Origin: Burkholderia sp. Nafp2/4-1b
GTDB taxonomy: Bacteria; Pseudomonadota; Gammaproteobacteria; Burkholderiales; Burkholderiaceae
DNA: 64,000 bases
Direction of reading: 5' to 3'
Assembly: GCF_003635165.1 (NCBI RefSeq)
Contig: NZ_ML058608.1
Location: forward strand, 248,001 to 312,000
Part shown: piece by piece, positions 28,429 through 36,567 of the stretch
How positions within the stretch are numbered: the first letter of the stretch is position 1
Layout of the letters: every line of letters begins with the position of its first letter
The notes under the pieces: generated by a model
What the model saw: the letters and a program-made list of their open reading frames with translations, nothing else
What the model was told of the DNA's origin: nothing
Database searches by the model: none
Made by a program: the position numbers and the translations under genes

Positions 28429-28532
28429 TGCCAGCGTCCACGAGAAGAAACGACGGGTTTCGATTCTAGCGGCTACTGCGTCATCGTTCATCGTGGGAGC
28501 ATGATCGCTCGATCAACTTCAGCGAAACCATC

Positions 28533-29255
28533 ATGTCCCCGATCCTTCTTTACGGTATTCCGGCCGGCTGCTCGTTCGGCTCGATCGTCGCGCTCGAATG
28601 GGCCGACCAGCCGTACCGGCTGTCGCGCATCACGATGCCCGGCCTCGTGACGAGCGACGCGTTCGTCGCGCTGAACCCGGCCGCCGAGACGCCGGCGTTC
28701 GTGACGGCTAACGGCGACGTGCTGACCGAAAGCGTCGCGATCCTGGGTCATATCGGCGCACATGCCGTTGACCGCGGCCTCGCGTTCCGGCAGGGCTGCG
28801 CGGATTTCGATCAGCTGAACCGAATGCTCGCGTGGCTGAACACGACGTTCTTCAGTGCGTTCGGCGCGCTCTGGTACGTGTACGAGCACGACACCGAAGG
28901 CGCGGAGAAGGGCGCGCTGCAGGCATACGGTCGCGGCAAGGTGCTGAAGGCGCATCGCCACCTCGAAGCGTTGCTCGCGCGCGGCGACGGTCCGTGGCTG
29001 CTCGGTGCGCGGCGTACGCTCGCCGACGCATATTTCGCTGGGATCGCCCGGTGGGCCGACTATCACGCGGTGTTCGAGCGCGATGCGTTTCCGCGCATTG
29101 CCGCGCTGCGCGCGCGGCTCGCGGACGACGCCGGCGTGCAGTTCGCGCATGCGATCGAGGAAAACCTGCCGCTGCCGGCATCGCGGGTGTTCGAAGGGCA
29201 TGTATCGCTCGACGACGCGCTCGCCAGCGCACGCGTGACGGCGATTCGGGCCTGA
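28533..29255 (+). CDS. Glutathione S-transferase family protein
   Basis: A 240-residue protein with an N-terminal thioredoxin fold (ILLYGIPAGCSFGSIVALEW; the cis-Pro in ETPAFV and the glutathione-contacting TESVAIL) and a helical C-terminal domain. LLGARRTLADAYFAGIARW carries the conserved Asp of the GST C-terminal helix. The substrate is unknown. It is divergently paired with the LysR gene. Confidence 0.88.
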   Translation: MSPILLYGIPAGCSFGSIVALEWADQPYRLSRITMPGLVTSDAFVALNPAAETPAFVTANGDVLTESVAILGHIGAHAVDRGLAFRQGCADFDQLNRMLAWLNTTFFSAFGALWYVYEHDTEGAEKGALQAYGRGKVLKAHRHLEALLARGDGPWLLGARRTLADAYFAGIARWADYHAVFERDAFPRIAALRARLADDAGVQFAHAIEENLPLPASRVFEGHVSLDDALASARVTAIRA

Positions 29256-29325
29256 ACCAGGCGCGGACGACCGAGCGACCGGGCGGCGCGATCGTCCGCG
29301 CAGGGCGTACAGAATTGCGCGATAT

Positions 29326-29369
29326 TTTACCCGGGTGATATTGACAACCAATTTATACCCGGATAAAAA
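29326..29369 (+). promoter_or_regulatory. Promoter with two operator-like sites upstream of DUF2239 gene
   Basis: -35 TTGACA (29341-29346) and -10 TAAAAA (29364-29369) are 17 bp apart. TTTACCCGGGTGATA (29326-29340) abuts the -35, and TTTATACCCGGATAAA (29352-29367) fills the spacer and enters the -10. Both are imperfect palindromes around CCCGG. This is the layout of a repressed promoter. The regulator is not in the neighbourhood. Confidence 0.65.
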
Positions 29370-29405
29370 TAGCGTCATTCTGATTCCTGCCCACGGGCGG
29401 CCACG

Positions 29406-30047
29406 ATGACGCTTTCCACCTTGCTCCCTTCCTACACGGCATTCGACGGCCACCGGCGCGTCGCGTCGGGCCCGCTCGCGGCGGTCGCGCTGGCCGTCCG
29501 ACATGCGGCTGGCGACACGATGTCCGGCACGATCGTTATCTTCGACGACGCGACTGGCCGCGCGATCGACCTCGACCTGCGCGGCACGGAAAACGACATC
29601 CGTGCGCGCTACGCGGCGGCGCCGCCCGCCGATGCGGCCACGCAGGCCAGCGCACCGACCAGCGAGCCGCCCAGCCCCGGCGAACAACGCGGCCGCGGCC
29701 GCCCGAAACTCGGCGTCGTGTCGCGCGAAGTCACGCTGCTGCCGCGTCACTGGGACTGGCTCGCCGCCCAGCCGGGCGGCGCCTCCGTTGCGCTGCGCAA
29801 GCTCGTCGAGGACGCGCGGCGCACGCACGCGGCGGCCGACCGGCACCGCGACGCGCAGACGCGTGCGTACCACTTCATGTCGGCGCTCGCGGGCGACCTG
29901 CCGAATTTCGAGGAAGCCGCGCGTGCGCTGTACGCGAACGACCTCGCGCGGATGGCCGAGCTGATCGCCGGCTGGCCGGACGACGTGCGCGACCACGCGC
30001 TCGCGCTGGCGCGCGGCAATCTGCCGCCGTCGACCGACGACTGCTGA
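29406..30047 (+). CDS. DUF2239 family protein
   Basis: A 213-residue protein of unknown function. It begins with a beta-rich part (YTAFDGHRRVASGPLAAVAL; GTIVIFDDATGRAIDLDL), then a Pro/Ser-rich linker and a helical part with REVTLLPRHWDWLAAQPGGA, a segment typical of DUF2239, resembling DNA- or pigment-related small proteins only superficially. It precedes the carotenoid oxygenase gene by 16 bp and shares its promoter. Confidence 0.8.
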   Translation: MTLSTLLPSYTAFDGHRRVASGPLAAVALAVRHAAGDTMSGTIVIFDDATGRAIDLDLRGTENDIRARYAAAPPADAATQASAPTSEPPSPGEQRGRGRPKLGVVSREVTLLPRHWDWLAAQPGGASVALRKLVEDARRTHAAADRHRDAQTRAYHFMSALAGDLPNFEEAARALYANDLARMAELIAGWPDDVRDHALALARGNLPPSTDDC

Positions 30048-30063
30048 CGGGGCACGCGACGCG

Positions 30064-31396
30064 ATGACCGTATTCGACCTGAACCGCGGCGCGCTTGCGC
30101 CGGTCGCCGACGAAGCCGATCTCGTCGAGCTGCGCGTGACCGGCACGATCCCGCCCGAGCTCGACGGCACGCTGCTGCGCAACGGCCCCAATCCGCCGGG
30201 CGGCCGTTTCGAAGGGAACGACGTGCTGTCGTGGTGGCCGGAAGCCGCGATGCTGCATGCGATCGCGTTCCAACACGGCCGCGTGGCCGGCTACCGGAAC
30301 CGCTGGGCGCGCACGCGGCGCTGGGCCGCCGTGCATGCGCCCGAGCAGGTGCCGCATCTGCCCGACACGAATCCGAACGTGAGCGTGCTCCAGCATGCGG
30401 GCGAATTGCTCGCGCTGGCCGAAGGCGGCGCGCCGCTCGCGATCACGGCCGCGCTGGATTCGCCGAGCGCACCCGCCCGGCATGCGGGCCTCGGCGGCGC
30501 GATGACCCGCGCATCCGAAGGTCGACCCGGTGACGGGCGAGCTGATCCTGTTTCGCGCGGACTGGCGCGAACCCTGGCTGCGCTACGGCGTCGCCGACGC
30601 GCACGGCGTGCCGCGCGTCGACGTCACCATCGACGTGCTGGCGCCGTCGATGATGCATGACATCGCGATCACCGAGACCCGCAGCCTGCTGCTCGATTTG
30701 AACGTCGGCTACGACTTCGCGATGCTGAAGCACGGCCACCGGATGCCGCTGCGCTGGCACGACGACCGCGACGCGCGGATCGGCGTGCTGCCGCGCCACG
30801 GCGGCGACGTGCGCTGGTTCGGCATCGAGCCGTGCTTCATCCAGCACGTCGTGAACGCGTACGACTGCGACGAATCGTGCATCGTGCTCGATGCGGTGCG
30901 TTATCCGTGGTTCCTGCGGCTCGACGCGCGCACCGGCCGCTTTGCCGACAACCCGCTCGGCGAGCTGTGGCGCTACGTGATCGATACCGCGAACGGGCTG
31001 GTCGACGAAGGTCCGCTCGCCAACGGCGGCATCGAGTTGCCGCGCATCAACGAAAGCCGGACCGGGCGCCGCTACCGTTACCTGTATGCGGTCGAGCAGC
31101 CGAACCCCACGGAAATGCGCGGCGTGATGCGCTTCGATCACGTGCGCGGCACGACCATGCGTTACGCGGTGCCGTCCGGCGACCAGAACGGCGAGCCGGT
31201 GTTCGTGCCACGCCCGGGCGCCACCGACGAGGACGACGGCTGGCTGCTGGTGGTGGTCTACCGCGCGGCGACGGATACGAGCGACGTCGTGATCCTCGAT
31301 GCGCGTGCGATCGATGCGGCGCCGGTCGCGACCGTGCATCTGCCGCGTCGCGTGCCGGCCGGGTTCCACGGCGCGTGGGTGCCGCGCGAACGTTGA
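30064..31396 (+). pseudogene. Carotenoid/lignostilbene oxygenase family gene, frameshifted
   Basis: The first frame (30064 to about 30505) reads GTIPPELDGTLLRNGPNPPG and LPDTNPNVSVLQHAGELLA. The second, in another frame to 31396, reads SMMHDIAITET, GIEPCFIQHVVNAYD and RRVPAGFHGAWVP. Together they are one non-haem Fe(II) carotenoid cleavage oxygenase with its four His ligands. One extra C in the CCC at 30506-30508 breaks the frame; removing it restores MTAHPKVDPVTGEL, with the first iron His three residues on. Either a recent inactivation or an assembly error; the rest of the gene is intact. Substrate unknown. Confidence 0.88.
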
Positions 31397-31403
31397 ACGT
31401 CAA

Positions 31404-31438
31404 GCGTTGAGCGTTGAGCGTTCAGCGTTCAGCGCGCA
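31404..31438. repeat. 7-bp tandem repeat between convergent genes
   Basis: Five units in a row, GCGTTGA, GCGTTGA, GCGTTCA, GCGTTCA, GCGCGCA, fill most of the 55-bp gap between the oxygenase stop and the ABC permease stop. Confidence 0.8.
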
Positions 31439-31451
31439 GCAGCGCCGTGCG

Positions 31452-32618
31452 TCACTGCGCGCGCAGCGCGTCGACGATGTTCAGCCGCGCGGCGCGCATC
31501 GCCGGCAGGAACCCGCCCACGAGCCCCATCACCAGCGAGAACAGCAGCGTCTTCACGACGATCGCGGGCGTCAGCACGAAACGGAACGACAGGTCGGCGA
31601 AAGTCTGGAAGTTGGTCGTCGAGAACGACGCGAAGCCCATCAGCGACGCACACGCGAGCCCCATCACGCCGCCGACGAAGCCGAGCAGCAGCGCTTCCAG
31701 CAGGAACGCGGCGAGCACGTTCATGCGCTTGAAGCCGAGCGCGCGCAGCGTGCCGATCTCGGCGGTGCGGTTCGCGACCGACGCGTACATCGTGATCATC
31801 GCGCCGATCATCGCGGCGATCGAGAAGATCGTCGACAGCGTGATGCCGAGGATGTTGATGAAGGTCGACAGCGCCCTCGACTGGTCGCCGTAGAACGTCT
31901 GCTCGCGCTTCGCCTCGTCGGTGAGGCGCGGGTCGACGTCGATGTCGGCCTTGAAGCGCGCGAAGCCGTCCGCACTGGGGATGCGCAGCACCATCGACGA
32001 ATAGCTGGTGCGCCGGAACGACTGCATCAGCTGGTCGACGTCGCCCCAGATCTCGGAATCGAAGCCGCTGCCGCCCGCGTCGAACACGCCGACCACCGTC
32101 CAGTCGCGCTGCGCGAAATGCAGCCGGTCGCCGAGCCGCGTGCCGCTGAAGCCTTTCGCGATCGCGCTGCCGACGACGATCTCCGACGAACCGGGCACAA
32201 ACGGGCGGCCGGCCACGAGCTTCACGCGCGGCCGCAGCGCGAGGCCGGCCGGCGACACGCCGCGGATCACGACGTTCGACGGCTTGCCACTGGACGTCTT
32301 CACGAGCGAGATCAGCACGACGGCTTCCTTCGACACGAGCGGCCGTCCGTCGGGGCCGAGCGCGACGGCCGGATGCATCTCGAGCGCGTTGGCCTGCTGG
32401 TGATCGATCGCGCTCTGGATCTCGGTTTCCGCACCCTTGCGGATCACGACCGCGTTGTCCGCTTCGCCGGTCGACACGAGCGTCTGCGTGAGCCCCGCAT
32501 CGAGCATCTGCACCGTCGCGAACACGAAGATCACGAGCGCCATCCCGCCCGCGGTGAGCGCGGTGGTGAGCCGCCGGGTCCACAGGTTGCGTGCGATGTA
32601 GGTGAGCGGAATTGCCAT
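31452..32618 (-). CDS. ABC transporter permease (MacB/FtsX-like), second of pair
   Basis: A 388-residue inner-membrane permease with one N-terminal helix, a periplasmic domain of about 230 residues and three C-terminal helices, the MacB/FtsX topology. The cytoplasmic turn RTAEIGTLRALGFKRMNV is the coupling motif of this family. It is the last gene of a four-gene unit (adaptor, ATPase, two permeases) probably extruding a substrate across the envelope by mechanotransmission. ATG 32618 (MAIPLTYIARN) follows the other permease stop by 8 bp. Confidence 0.88.
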   Translation of the reverse strand: MAIPLTYIARNLWTRRLTTALTAGGMALVIFVFATVQMLDAGLTQTLVSTGEADNAVVIRKGAETEIQSAIDHQQANALEMHPAVALGPDGRPLVSKEAVVLISLVKTSSGKPSNVVIRGVSPAGLALRPRVKLVAGRPFVPGSSEIVVGSAIAKGFSGTRLGDRLHFAQRDWTVVGVFDAGGSGFDSEIWGDVDQLMQSFRRTSYSSMVLRIPSADGFARFKADIDVDPRLTDEAKREQTFYGDQSRALSTFINILGITLSTIFSIAAMIGAMITMYASVANRTAEIGTLRALGFKRMNVLAAFLLEALLLGFVGGVMGLACASLMGFASFSTTNFQTFADLSFRFVLTPAIVVKTLLFSLVMGLVGGFLPAMRAARLNIVDALRAQ

Positions 32619-32626
32619 GCGTGTCC

Positions 32627-33781
32627 TTAACCGATCGCCCGCAGCCCTTCGACCACGCGTACGCGGGCCGCCTGCCACGCCGGCACGAGCGCGGCCGCGA
32701 CGCCGACCGCGACCGAGCATGCGGCCTGCAGCGCCATCGTTTCGGTCGACACCTTGAATACCGGGAAGATGCCGCCCGCCGCCTGCTTGAAGACGCTCGC
32801 GGCCGGCGGCGTCGCGAGGATCCCGAGCCCGCCGCCGGCCACCGCGATCACGATCGATTCGCCGAACACGATCAGCGCGAGAAAACCGGGGCCGAAGCCG
32901 AGCGCCTTCAGCGTCGCGTATTCGGCGGTGCGCTCGCGCGCGCTCATCGCCATCGCGTTCGCCATCACGGCCATGATGATCAGGATCACCACGTACGACA
33001 CGACGCGGATCGCCGCGATGATCTGGTTCGACATCGCGACGAAACCGAGCTGGAACGCCTGCTCGGTCTCGGTCAGCGTTTCGGCGAGCGAGTTCTTGAA
33101 CACCGCGTCGACGTTGCGCGCGATCGCGGCGCCGTCGTCCGGATTCGCGACGCCGAGCACGAACACGCCGACCTGGTCGGCCTGCTTCGGCGTGCGCTTG
33201 CGCACCGTCTCGTTCAGGTAGTCCCAGTGGAACACCAGCTGGCGCGTGATCGTCGAGTCGTCGCGGCCATCGAGAATGCCGCGCACGACGAAGTCCCACG
33301 TGCCCGGATAGATCGTGCCCTTCAGCGGGATCACGTCGCCGATCTTGAAGCCGAACTGCGTCGCGAGCTGGCGCCCGACCAGGCAGCCGCGCCGGTCGCG
33401 GTCGTAGTCGGCGCGCTGCTGCGCCGGCAGGATGAATTCCGGATACAGGTCGAGGTAGTTCTCCGACACCGCGAAGCTCGCGAAGAAGTTCTTCGGGTCG
33501 CGATAGATGCCGCCGAACCAGTTCGAGCGGACCACGGCCGTCACGCCGTCGACGCCGCGAATCCGGTTCTCGTAGCTGACTGGCAGCGGGAACACGAGCG
33601 AGATCGCGTTGCGCGTGACGAGCCGGCCGCTCGAGGCGGCGGCCGCGCCCGCGTACCACGCGTCGACCACCGTATGCAGCAGCCCGAACGCGAGCACCGC
33701 GATGGTCAGGCCGAGCACGGTCAACAGCGTACGCAGCCGGTGGCGCAGCGCATTGCGCGCGATCAGCTTCAGCACCATCAT
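32627..33781 (-). CDS. ABC transporter permease (MacB/FtsX-like), first of pair
   Basis: A 384-residue permease of the same topology as its downstream neighbour. The coupling segment is ERTAEYATLKALGFGPGFLA. N terminus MMVLKLIARNALRHRLRTLL is the usual amphipathic start. It differs from the partner enough to form a heterodimer with it. 18 bp separate it from the ATPase gene. Confidence 0.88.
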   Translation of the reverse strand: MMVLKLIARNALRHRLRTLLTVLGLTIAVLAFGLLHTVVDAWYAGAAAASSGRLVTRNAISLVFPLPVSYENRIRGVDGVTAVVRSNWFGGIYRDPKNFFASFAVSENYLDLYPEFILPAQQRADYDRDRRGCLVGRQLATQFGFKIGDVIPLKGTIYPGTWDFVVRGILDGRDDSTITRQLVFHWDYLNETVRKRTPKQADQVGVFVLGVANPDDGAAIARNVDAVFKNSLAETLTETEQAFQLGFVAMSNQIIAAIRVVSYVVILIIMAVMANAMAMSARERTAEYATLKALGFGPGFLALIVFGESIVIAVAGGGLGILATPPAASVFKQAAGGIFPVFKVSTETMALQAACSVAVGVAAALVPAWQAARVRVVEGLRAIG

Positions 33782-33799
33782 CGCGCGCGCTCCCGTCGG

Positions 33800-34507
33800 T
33801 CAGACGGCGTGCCCATCGATCAGCTCCCCTTTTTCCAGATGCACGAGCGAGCGCGCGGCGCCGGCCGCGTGCGCGTCGTGGGTCACCATGATGATCGTCT
33901 TGCCGAGCTCGGCGTTCATCCGCTGCAGCATCGCGAGCACGTCGGTGGCCGACGCGCGGTCGAGGTCGCCGGTCGGCTCGTCCGCGACGATCAGCACCGG
34001 ATCGGTGATCAGTGCGCGCGCGATCGCGACGCGCTGCTGCTGGCCGCCCGACAGCTCGGACGGATAGTGGCTCGTGCGGTCGCCGAGGTTCACCATGTCG
34101 AGCACCAGCTCGACGCGCTCGCGCCGTTCGCGGCGCGACAGGTTCGTGAGCATCAGCGGCAGCTCGACGTTCTCGAACGCGGTGAGCACCGGCATCAGGT
34201 TGTAGAACTGGAAGATGAAGCCCACGTTCGCCGCGCGCCATTCGGCCAGTTGCGCTTCCGCGAGCCGCGAGATGTCGAGGCCGCCCACGCGCAGCTCGCC
34301 GCTGTCGGGCCGGTCGATGCCGGCCACCAGGTTGAGCAGCGTGCTCTTGCCGGAACCGGACGGCCCCATCAGCGCGACGAAGTCGCCTTCGCCGATGTCG
34401 AGCGTGATGTCGGTCAGCACCGGCACGACCTGGTTGCCGCGCCGGTACGACTTCGCGACGTGGCTGAGCTCGACGAGCGGCGGCGCGGCGTCGTTCACGC
34501 GCGCCAC
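33800..34507 (-). CDS. ABC transporter ATP-binding protein (LolD/MacB type)
   Basis: A 235-residue ATPase. Walker A GPSGSGKSTLLNLVAG, Q-loop in FIFQFYNLMPVLTAFENVE, signature LSGGQQQRVAIARAL, Walker B VLIVADEPTGDLD and H-loop MVTHDAHAA are intact. The LMPVLTAFENVELPL segment is typical of the LolD/MacB class. It energises the two following permeases. Confidence 0.94.
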   Translation of the reverse strand: MARVNDAAPPLVELSHVAKSYRRGNQVVPVLTDITLDIGEGDFVALMGPSGSGKSTLLNLVAGIDRPDSGELRVGGLDISRLAEAQLAEWRAANVGFIFQFYNLMPVLTAFENVELPLMLTNLSRRERRERVELVLDMVNLGDRTSHYPSELSGGQQQRVAIARALITDPVLIVADEPTGDLDRASATDVLAMLQRMNAELGKTIIMVTHDAHAAGAARSLVHLEKGELIDGHAV

Positions 34508-34508
34508 G

Positions 34509-35714
34509 CTACTTCTTCGCGACGGTCACTTTCGCGCCGTCCTTCAGCTTCGCGTCCGGCGCGAGCACGACCGTGTCGCCGGGCTTCACGCCGCGGATCG
34601 CGACCAGCTCGCCGATGCGCGTGCCCTTCGTCACCGCCGTCGCATGCACGGTGTCGTCCTTCACGACGAACACGACCGGCCGGCCGTCGCGCTCGACCAC
34701 GGCGCTTGCCTGCACGGCCGTCACCGGCTGCCGGTCCTGCGCCGTCGCGGGTTTCGACAGGAACGCGATCTTCGCGCTCATGTCGGGCAGCACGCGCTCG
34801 TCGCGGTCGACGAAGCGCACCTTCACGAGCACGGTCGCCTTCGAGCGGTCGACGGTCGGCACGATGCGCGACACGCGGCCCGCGAAACGCATGTCGGGCA
34901 GCGCGTCGAGCTGGATCTCGCACGGCTGCTCGGCGCGGATCTTCGCGATGTTCGATTCGGCGACGTCGGCCTCGACCTCGAGCGTGTCCATGTCGGCGAT
35001 CGTCACGACCGCGCCCTTGCTGTCCGACGCGGACGAGAACGGCGTGATGTTGTCGCCGACGTTCGCGTGCTTCGCGAGCACGATGCCGTCGAACGGCGCG
35101 CGGATCACCGTCTGGTCGACCGCGACCTGCGCGGCCTGCGCGTTTGCTTCGGCGGACGCGATCGCGGCCCGGTCGCTGTTGAGCGTCGCGCGCGCCTTGT
35201 TCACGCGCGCCGTGTCGGTGTCGAGCTGCGCGGCCGGCACCGCGCCCTTCGGCGCGAGCGCGGCGGTGCGGCGCAGCGCGATTTCGGCGTCCCTCAGCTC
35301 GGCCTGCGCGACGCCGAGGTTCGCGCGGGACACCTGCGCCTGCGCGCGTGCCTGTGCGAGCTGCGCGTGCACGTCGTTGCTCTCGAGCCGCGCGATGATC
35401 TCGTCCTTCTTCACCCGCGTGCCTTCAAGCACGCCGAGCCATTCGACGCGCCCCTGGCCTTTCGACGCGACCGCGGCCTTGCGCTGCGGCACGACGTAGC
35501 CGGTCGCGTTCAGCTGGGTGTCGTTCTGGTAAGGGTAGGCGGACGTGACGGAGGTCGTGTCGACCGTCGGCCGGCCGGTGAGCAGCAGCGCGGCGACGAT
35601 CGCGGCGATGACGAGTGCGGCGGCGAGCGCATAGCGGACCCAGCGGCGCCGGCGTGGCGCGGGCGCGATCGGACGCCGGTCGATTTTCAGTTTGTCCAGA
35701 TTGTGGTCGGGCAA
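34509..35714 (-). CDS. Periplasmic adaptor (HlyD/MacA-like membrane fusion protein)
   Basis: A 401-residue adaptor with one N-terminal helix (WVRYALAAALVIAAIVAALL), a biotinyl-lipoyl-like domain, an alpha-helical hairpin (ARAQAQVSRANLGVAQAELR), and a beta-barrel (TVIRAPFDGIVLAKHANVGD). With the ABC genes it completes a MacAB-type tripartite exporter; no outer-membrane factor is encoded beside it. No ATG fits; the TTG at 35714 (TTGCCCGAC) has GAGGCG upstream. Further in-frame starts exist upstream, so the N terminus is uncertain. Confidence 0.85.
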   Translation of the reverse strand: MPDHNLDKLKIDRRPIAPAPRRRRWVRYALAAALVIAAIVAALLLTGRPTVDTTSVTSAYPYQNDTQLNATGYVVPQRKAAVASKGQGRVEWLGVLEGTRVKKDEIIARLESNDVHAQLAQARAQAQVSRANLGVAQAELRDAEIALRRTAALAPKGAVPAAQLDTDTARVNKARATLNSDRAAIASAEANAQAAQVAVDQTVIRAPFDGIVLAKHANVGDNITPFSSASDSKGAVVTIADMDTLEVEADVAESNIAKIRAEQPCEIQLDALPDMRFAGRVSRIVPTVDRSKATVLVKVRFVDRDERVLPDMSAKIAFLSKPATAQDRQPVTAVQASAVVERDGRPVVFVVKDDTVHATAVTKGTRIGELVAIRGVKPGDTVVLAPDAKLKDGAKVTVAKK

Positions 35715-36083
35715 TTTTGGCGCCTCGCGACGGCGGCGGTCTCGTGACCGGCCGCGCTCCGGTTGGAACGGAAGGAGGCCAGTATAGCGTCGCCGCGACG
35801 GGCGCGAGAGGCGGTTCATCGGACGATTGACGCGGGCCCCGGCGGCGCGTCGGGCGGTGCTGCGGCCCGCGGCCCCGGGGAAAACCCGAGGTTGCAAGCC
35901 ACGTGTCAACTCGCCGCGCGGGCGGTGCGTTATGGAGCCAGTACGTCAGTATCTGTCGAGGCGAAACAGGCGAGAGCCGACTCGCCCGGCGGCGCCGGCC
36001 ACCCGGCGCGACTGATGTTCCGATGCGGATGCCTCGCATCTCTTACCGGTACGTTTGACTTTTTCTCCGCTAAAGGAAGAACA
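35715..36083. other. Intergenic region upstream of Ala/Lys-rich secreted protein
   Basis: 369 bp between divergent genes. No gene, convincing promoter or repeat is visible. It must hold the promoters for the ABC operon (minus) and the small gene (plus). Confidence 0.5.
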
Positions 36084-36323
36084 ATGAAGAAGACGCTCGC
36101 TTCGATCATGACCGCAGCATTCGCTCTCGCATCGGTTTCGGCATTCGCACAGGCGTCCGCGCCGGCAGCCGACACGTCGGCTGCCGCACCGGCATCGGCA
36201 CCGGCCAAGAAGGATCACAGCAAGCCGAAGCACGCACTGAAGCAGCACGGCTCGGCCAAGGGCAAGGCGAAGGCCGCAGCCGCATCGGCCGCCGGCACGA
36301 ACGACGCAGGCGCAGCAAACTAA
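36084..36323 (+). CDS. Small secreted Ala/Lys-rich protein
   Basis: 79 residues: a signal peptide (MKKTLASIMTAAFALASVSA, cleaved near FAQA), then a low-complexity chain rich in Ala, Ser and Lys with KKDHSKPKHALKQHGSAKGK. The composition is like that of acid-shock Asr-type proteins, but no family motif is clear. It has a good ribosome binding site (AAAGGAAG), its own terminator and no operon partner. Function unknown; a basic, disordered periplasmic protein is what the sequence shows. Confidence 0.78.
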   Translation: MKKTLASIMTAAFALASVSAFAQASAPAADTSAAAPASAPAKKDHSKPKHALKQHGSAKGKAKAAAASAAGTNDAGAAN

Positions 36324-36365
36324 GCACGCGCTTCGCCGGGGCCGGCACGGCCGGCCACCCGTCGC

Positions 36366-36404
36366 GAAACCCCGCACGCTCAGGCATGCGGGGTTTTGTT
36401 TTTT
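36366..36404 (+). terminator. Rho-independent terminator of the small secreted protein
   Basis: AAACCCCGCA and TGCGGGGTTTT pair around a 9-nt loop and are followed by GTTTTTT. Confidence 0.9.
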
Positions 36405-36567
36405 CAGGCGTCCGCGGGGGCGGTGCGAATCGCCGGGCCCGCGCCCCGCGGCGGCGCGCGTATCGCGTCGCTCCGGCCCTGGGGTGTTTTTTCAGGCGTC
36501 CGCCGGGCCAGTGGGGATTGCCCGGTCGGCCGGGCTCCCGCCCGGCGGAGGCGCGCGCATCGCGTCG
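36398..36567. repeat. Diverged duplication of the Mut7-C gene 3' end
   Basis: Copy A (36398-36470) and copy B (36486-36567) both start GTTTTTTCAGGCGTCCGC and end ATCGCGTCG on the plus strand. Copy B is the true end of the Mut7-C gene (translated DAMRAPPPGG...PTGPADA-stop). Copy A, read alone on the minus strand, still gives DAIRAPPRGAGPAIRTAPADA-like sequence and a stop at the equivalent place. Confidence 0.8.

Noticed and set aside
36404..36491. Separate small gene downstream of the Mut7-C gene
   Set aside because: The open frame is the diverged duplicate of that gene's end and has no start of its own.
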